Source: Methylophilaceae bacterium
GTDB lineage: Bacteria > Pseudomonadota > Gammaproteobacteria > Burkholderiales > Methylophilaceae
Reading direction: 5' to 3'
DNA length: 64,000 nt
Assembly (NCBI GenBank): GCA_027488395.1
Contig: JAIYBT010000010.1
Coordinates: forward strand, 62,001 to 126,000
Both the position numbers and the translations under genes were made by a program. Positions within the stretch are counted from its first letter, which is position 1; each line of letters starts with the position of its first letter. This document shows, piece by piece, positions 63,181 through 64,000 of the stretch. The notes beneath the pieces were generated by a model. That model saw nothing but the letters and a program-made list of their open reading frames with translations. It ran no database searches and had not been told where the DNA came from.

Positions 63181-63462
63181 TTAAACGTTAATTTGACGCA
63201 ACCAGCCTTTTTCAAGGGCGAGTTCAAACATACCAATAATGTCAGCTTCAATATCGGCAACGTCAGGAAATGTGTTTTTTAACGCAGTCACAATGTCACC
63301 TACACTGACTTTGCCATCCACACGCTTTAAAATTTCGCCAGCACCGCCATGCAATTTAATCATCCCCTCTGGAAACAGAATCACATAACTCTGTTGTGCT
63401 TCTTCCCACTGAAAACGGTGATGCAATGCAATGGCATAAATATCAGTATGTTGTACGCTCAT
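63181..63462 (-). CDS. pqqD: PqqA-binding peptide chaperone PqqD
   Basis: A 93-residue protein that binds the PqqA precursor peptide and presents it to PqqE. Typical content is HHRFQWEEAQQSYVILFPEG near the start, KLHGGAGEIL and a C-terminal helix of the winged-helix-like fold (EKGWLRQI). A TTG at 63474 would extend it by four residues into pqqC; the ATG at 63462, one base after the pqqC stop, is preferred. Order pqqC-pqqD-pqqE is the usual one. Confidence 0.94.
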   Translation of the reverse strand: MSVQHTDIYAIALHHRFQWEEAQQSYVILFPEGMIKLHGGAGEILKRVDGKVSVGDIVTALKNTFPDVADIEADIIGMFELALEKGWLRQINV

Positions 63463-63463
63463 C

Positions 63464-64000
63464 TTAATGTTCAATCTTAATCACAGGCTGACGTAAATAG
63501 TCACGCCCTTCTACTTTAATCTCTGTGCTCGCCAACATAATTGAGTCAGCAATCACCCAGAGTACGTTTAATTTAAATTGTAAAATCTCTAGCGCTTTCA
63601 TTTGCATTTCGCGTGAAGTACTAAAGTACTCAAGCGTCACACCCAAGCCTTGCTCTACATCGCGGCGGGCTTCGGTTAAGCGCTTTTTAAAGTACATCAA
63701 GCCTTCTTCTTTTACCCAAGGATACATGCTAGGCCAAGAGCTAATCCGTTGCTGATGAATGTGCGGCGCGAATAACTCAGTCAAACTTGAGCAGACGCTT
63801 TCTTGCCAAGGGCGTTGTTTAGCAAAATTAATGTAAGCATCCACCGCAAATCTTACCCCAGGCGACACCATTTCTAGACTAGTGACTTGTTCGCGGGTGA
63901 GACCAACGGCTTCGCCTAAGCGCACCCAAGCTTCAATTCCGCCAATTTGGTTATCGATACCATCGTGGTCTGTGATTCTCACAATCCATTGTTTACGCAC
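63464..64000 (-). CDS. pqqC: Pyrroloquinoline-quinone synthase PqqC (C-terminal part)
   Basis: 178 C-terminal residues of PqqC, the cofactor-free oxidase that carries out the final ring closure and eight-electron oxidation to PQQ. Recognisable segments are [33 protein letters not shown] and [10 protein letters not shown]. The full protein is usually about 240-250 residues, so about 65-70 N-terminal residues lie beyond the window; the position 64000 is a window edge, not the start. pqqA and pqqB are presumably further upstream outside the window. Confidence 0.94.
   Translation of the reverse strand: MRKQWIVRITDHDGIDNQIGGIEAWVRLGEAVGLTREQVTSLEMVSPGVRFAVDAYINFAKQRPWQESVCSSLTELFAPHIHQQRISSWPSMYPWVKEEGLMYFKKRLTEARRDVEQGLGVTLEYFSTSREMQMKALEILQFKLNVLWVIADSIMLASTEIKVEGRDYLRQPVIKIEH

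Noticed and set aside
1-64000. CRISPR arrays, insertion sequences, prophage genes, tRNA or rRNA genes
   Set aside because: No regularly spaced repeats, transposase or integrase frames, or cloverleaf/TpsiC-like motifs were noticed in the gaps. A dedicated scan was not possible, so short RNA genes could have been missed.

Overview
The window looks like chromosomal DNA of a methylotrophic betaproteobacterium of the family Methylophilaceae (Methylotenera/Methylophilus-like). Three things point there: a tetrahydromethanopterin (H4MPT) C1-transfer cluster (mptG, mtdB, mch and companions), pqqCDE for the cofactor of methanol dehydrogenases, and an exosortase-B (XrtB) exopolysaccharide locus. This placement is inference from gene content; no rRNA or tRNA was seen. 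No insertion sequence, prophage or CRISPR array was recognised.

Layout. 1-6815 (+): a tightly packed membrane-lipid module (lipocalin, acyl desaturase, FAD amine-oxidase-like protein, DUF1365, cyclopropane-fatty-acid-synthase-like methyltransferase), then mnmC. 6835-9182 (-): a TPR/beta-barrel outer-membrane protein resembling Slam and a downstream secreted protein that may be its client. 9613-13560: a SPINDLY-type O-GlcNAc transferase, a DMT permease and a dapC-like aminotransferase. 13630-14728 (-): two PEP-CTERM proteins behind a sigma-54-like promoter.

15280-49035 is one large surface-glycan region. The assembly core lies at 41189-47344 (-): epsL, epsE (Wza), epsF (Wzz), epsG (an ATPase with a degenerate Walker A), xrtB and epsI. 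A divergent initiating phosphoglycosyltransferase sits at 47626. Downstream on the minus strand are a second UDP-glucose dehydrogenase, two tandem paralogous flippases, several glycosyltransferases, an O-antigen-ligase-type polymerase, a Gfo/Idh oxidoreductase, acyltransferases and an unrecognised secreted protein. An opposite-strand trio (GMC oxidoreductase, NAD-epimerase, acyltransferase; 18497-22269) and galE-ugd-wecB (15280-18236) complete it. The middle, about 26-40 kb, is visibly AT-rich, has looser gene spacing and contains a decayed gene fragment, as expected of a frequently exchanged glycan-specificity segment.

49092-56422 (-): miaA, then pterin dehydratase, a CitG-like protein, a RimK-like ATP-grasp, mch, a second ATP-grasp, mtdB and mptG, i.e. 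C1 oxidation at the H4MPT level plus cofactor biosynthesis. 56639-59842 (+): ppsA and its regulatory kinase/phosphorylase ppsR. 59855-60523: an unknown protein built from two ~80-residue repeats. 60675-61880: a Bcr/CflA drug exporter. 61950-64000 (-): pqqE, pqqD and the C-terminal part of pqqC, which runs off the window.

How it fits together: PQQ feeds periplasmic methanol oxidation and the H4MPT enzymes carry formaldehyde-level C1 units. PpsA/PpsR control the pyruvate-PEP step that feeds gluconeogenesis, and so also the sugar nucleotides used by the exopolysaccharide/PEP-CTERM surface system.
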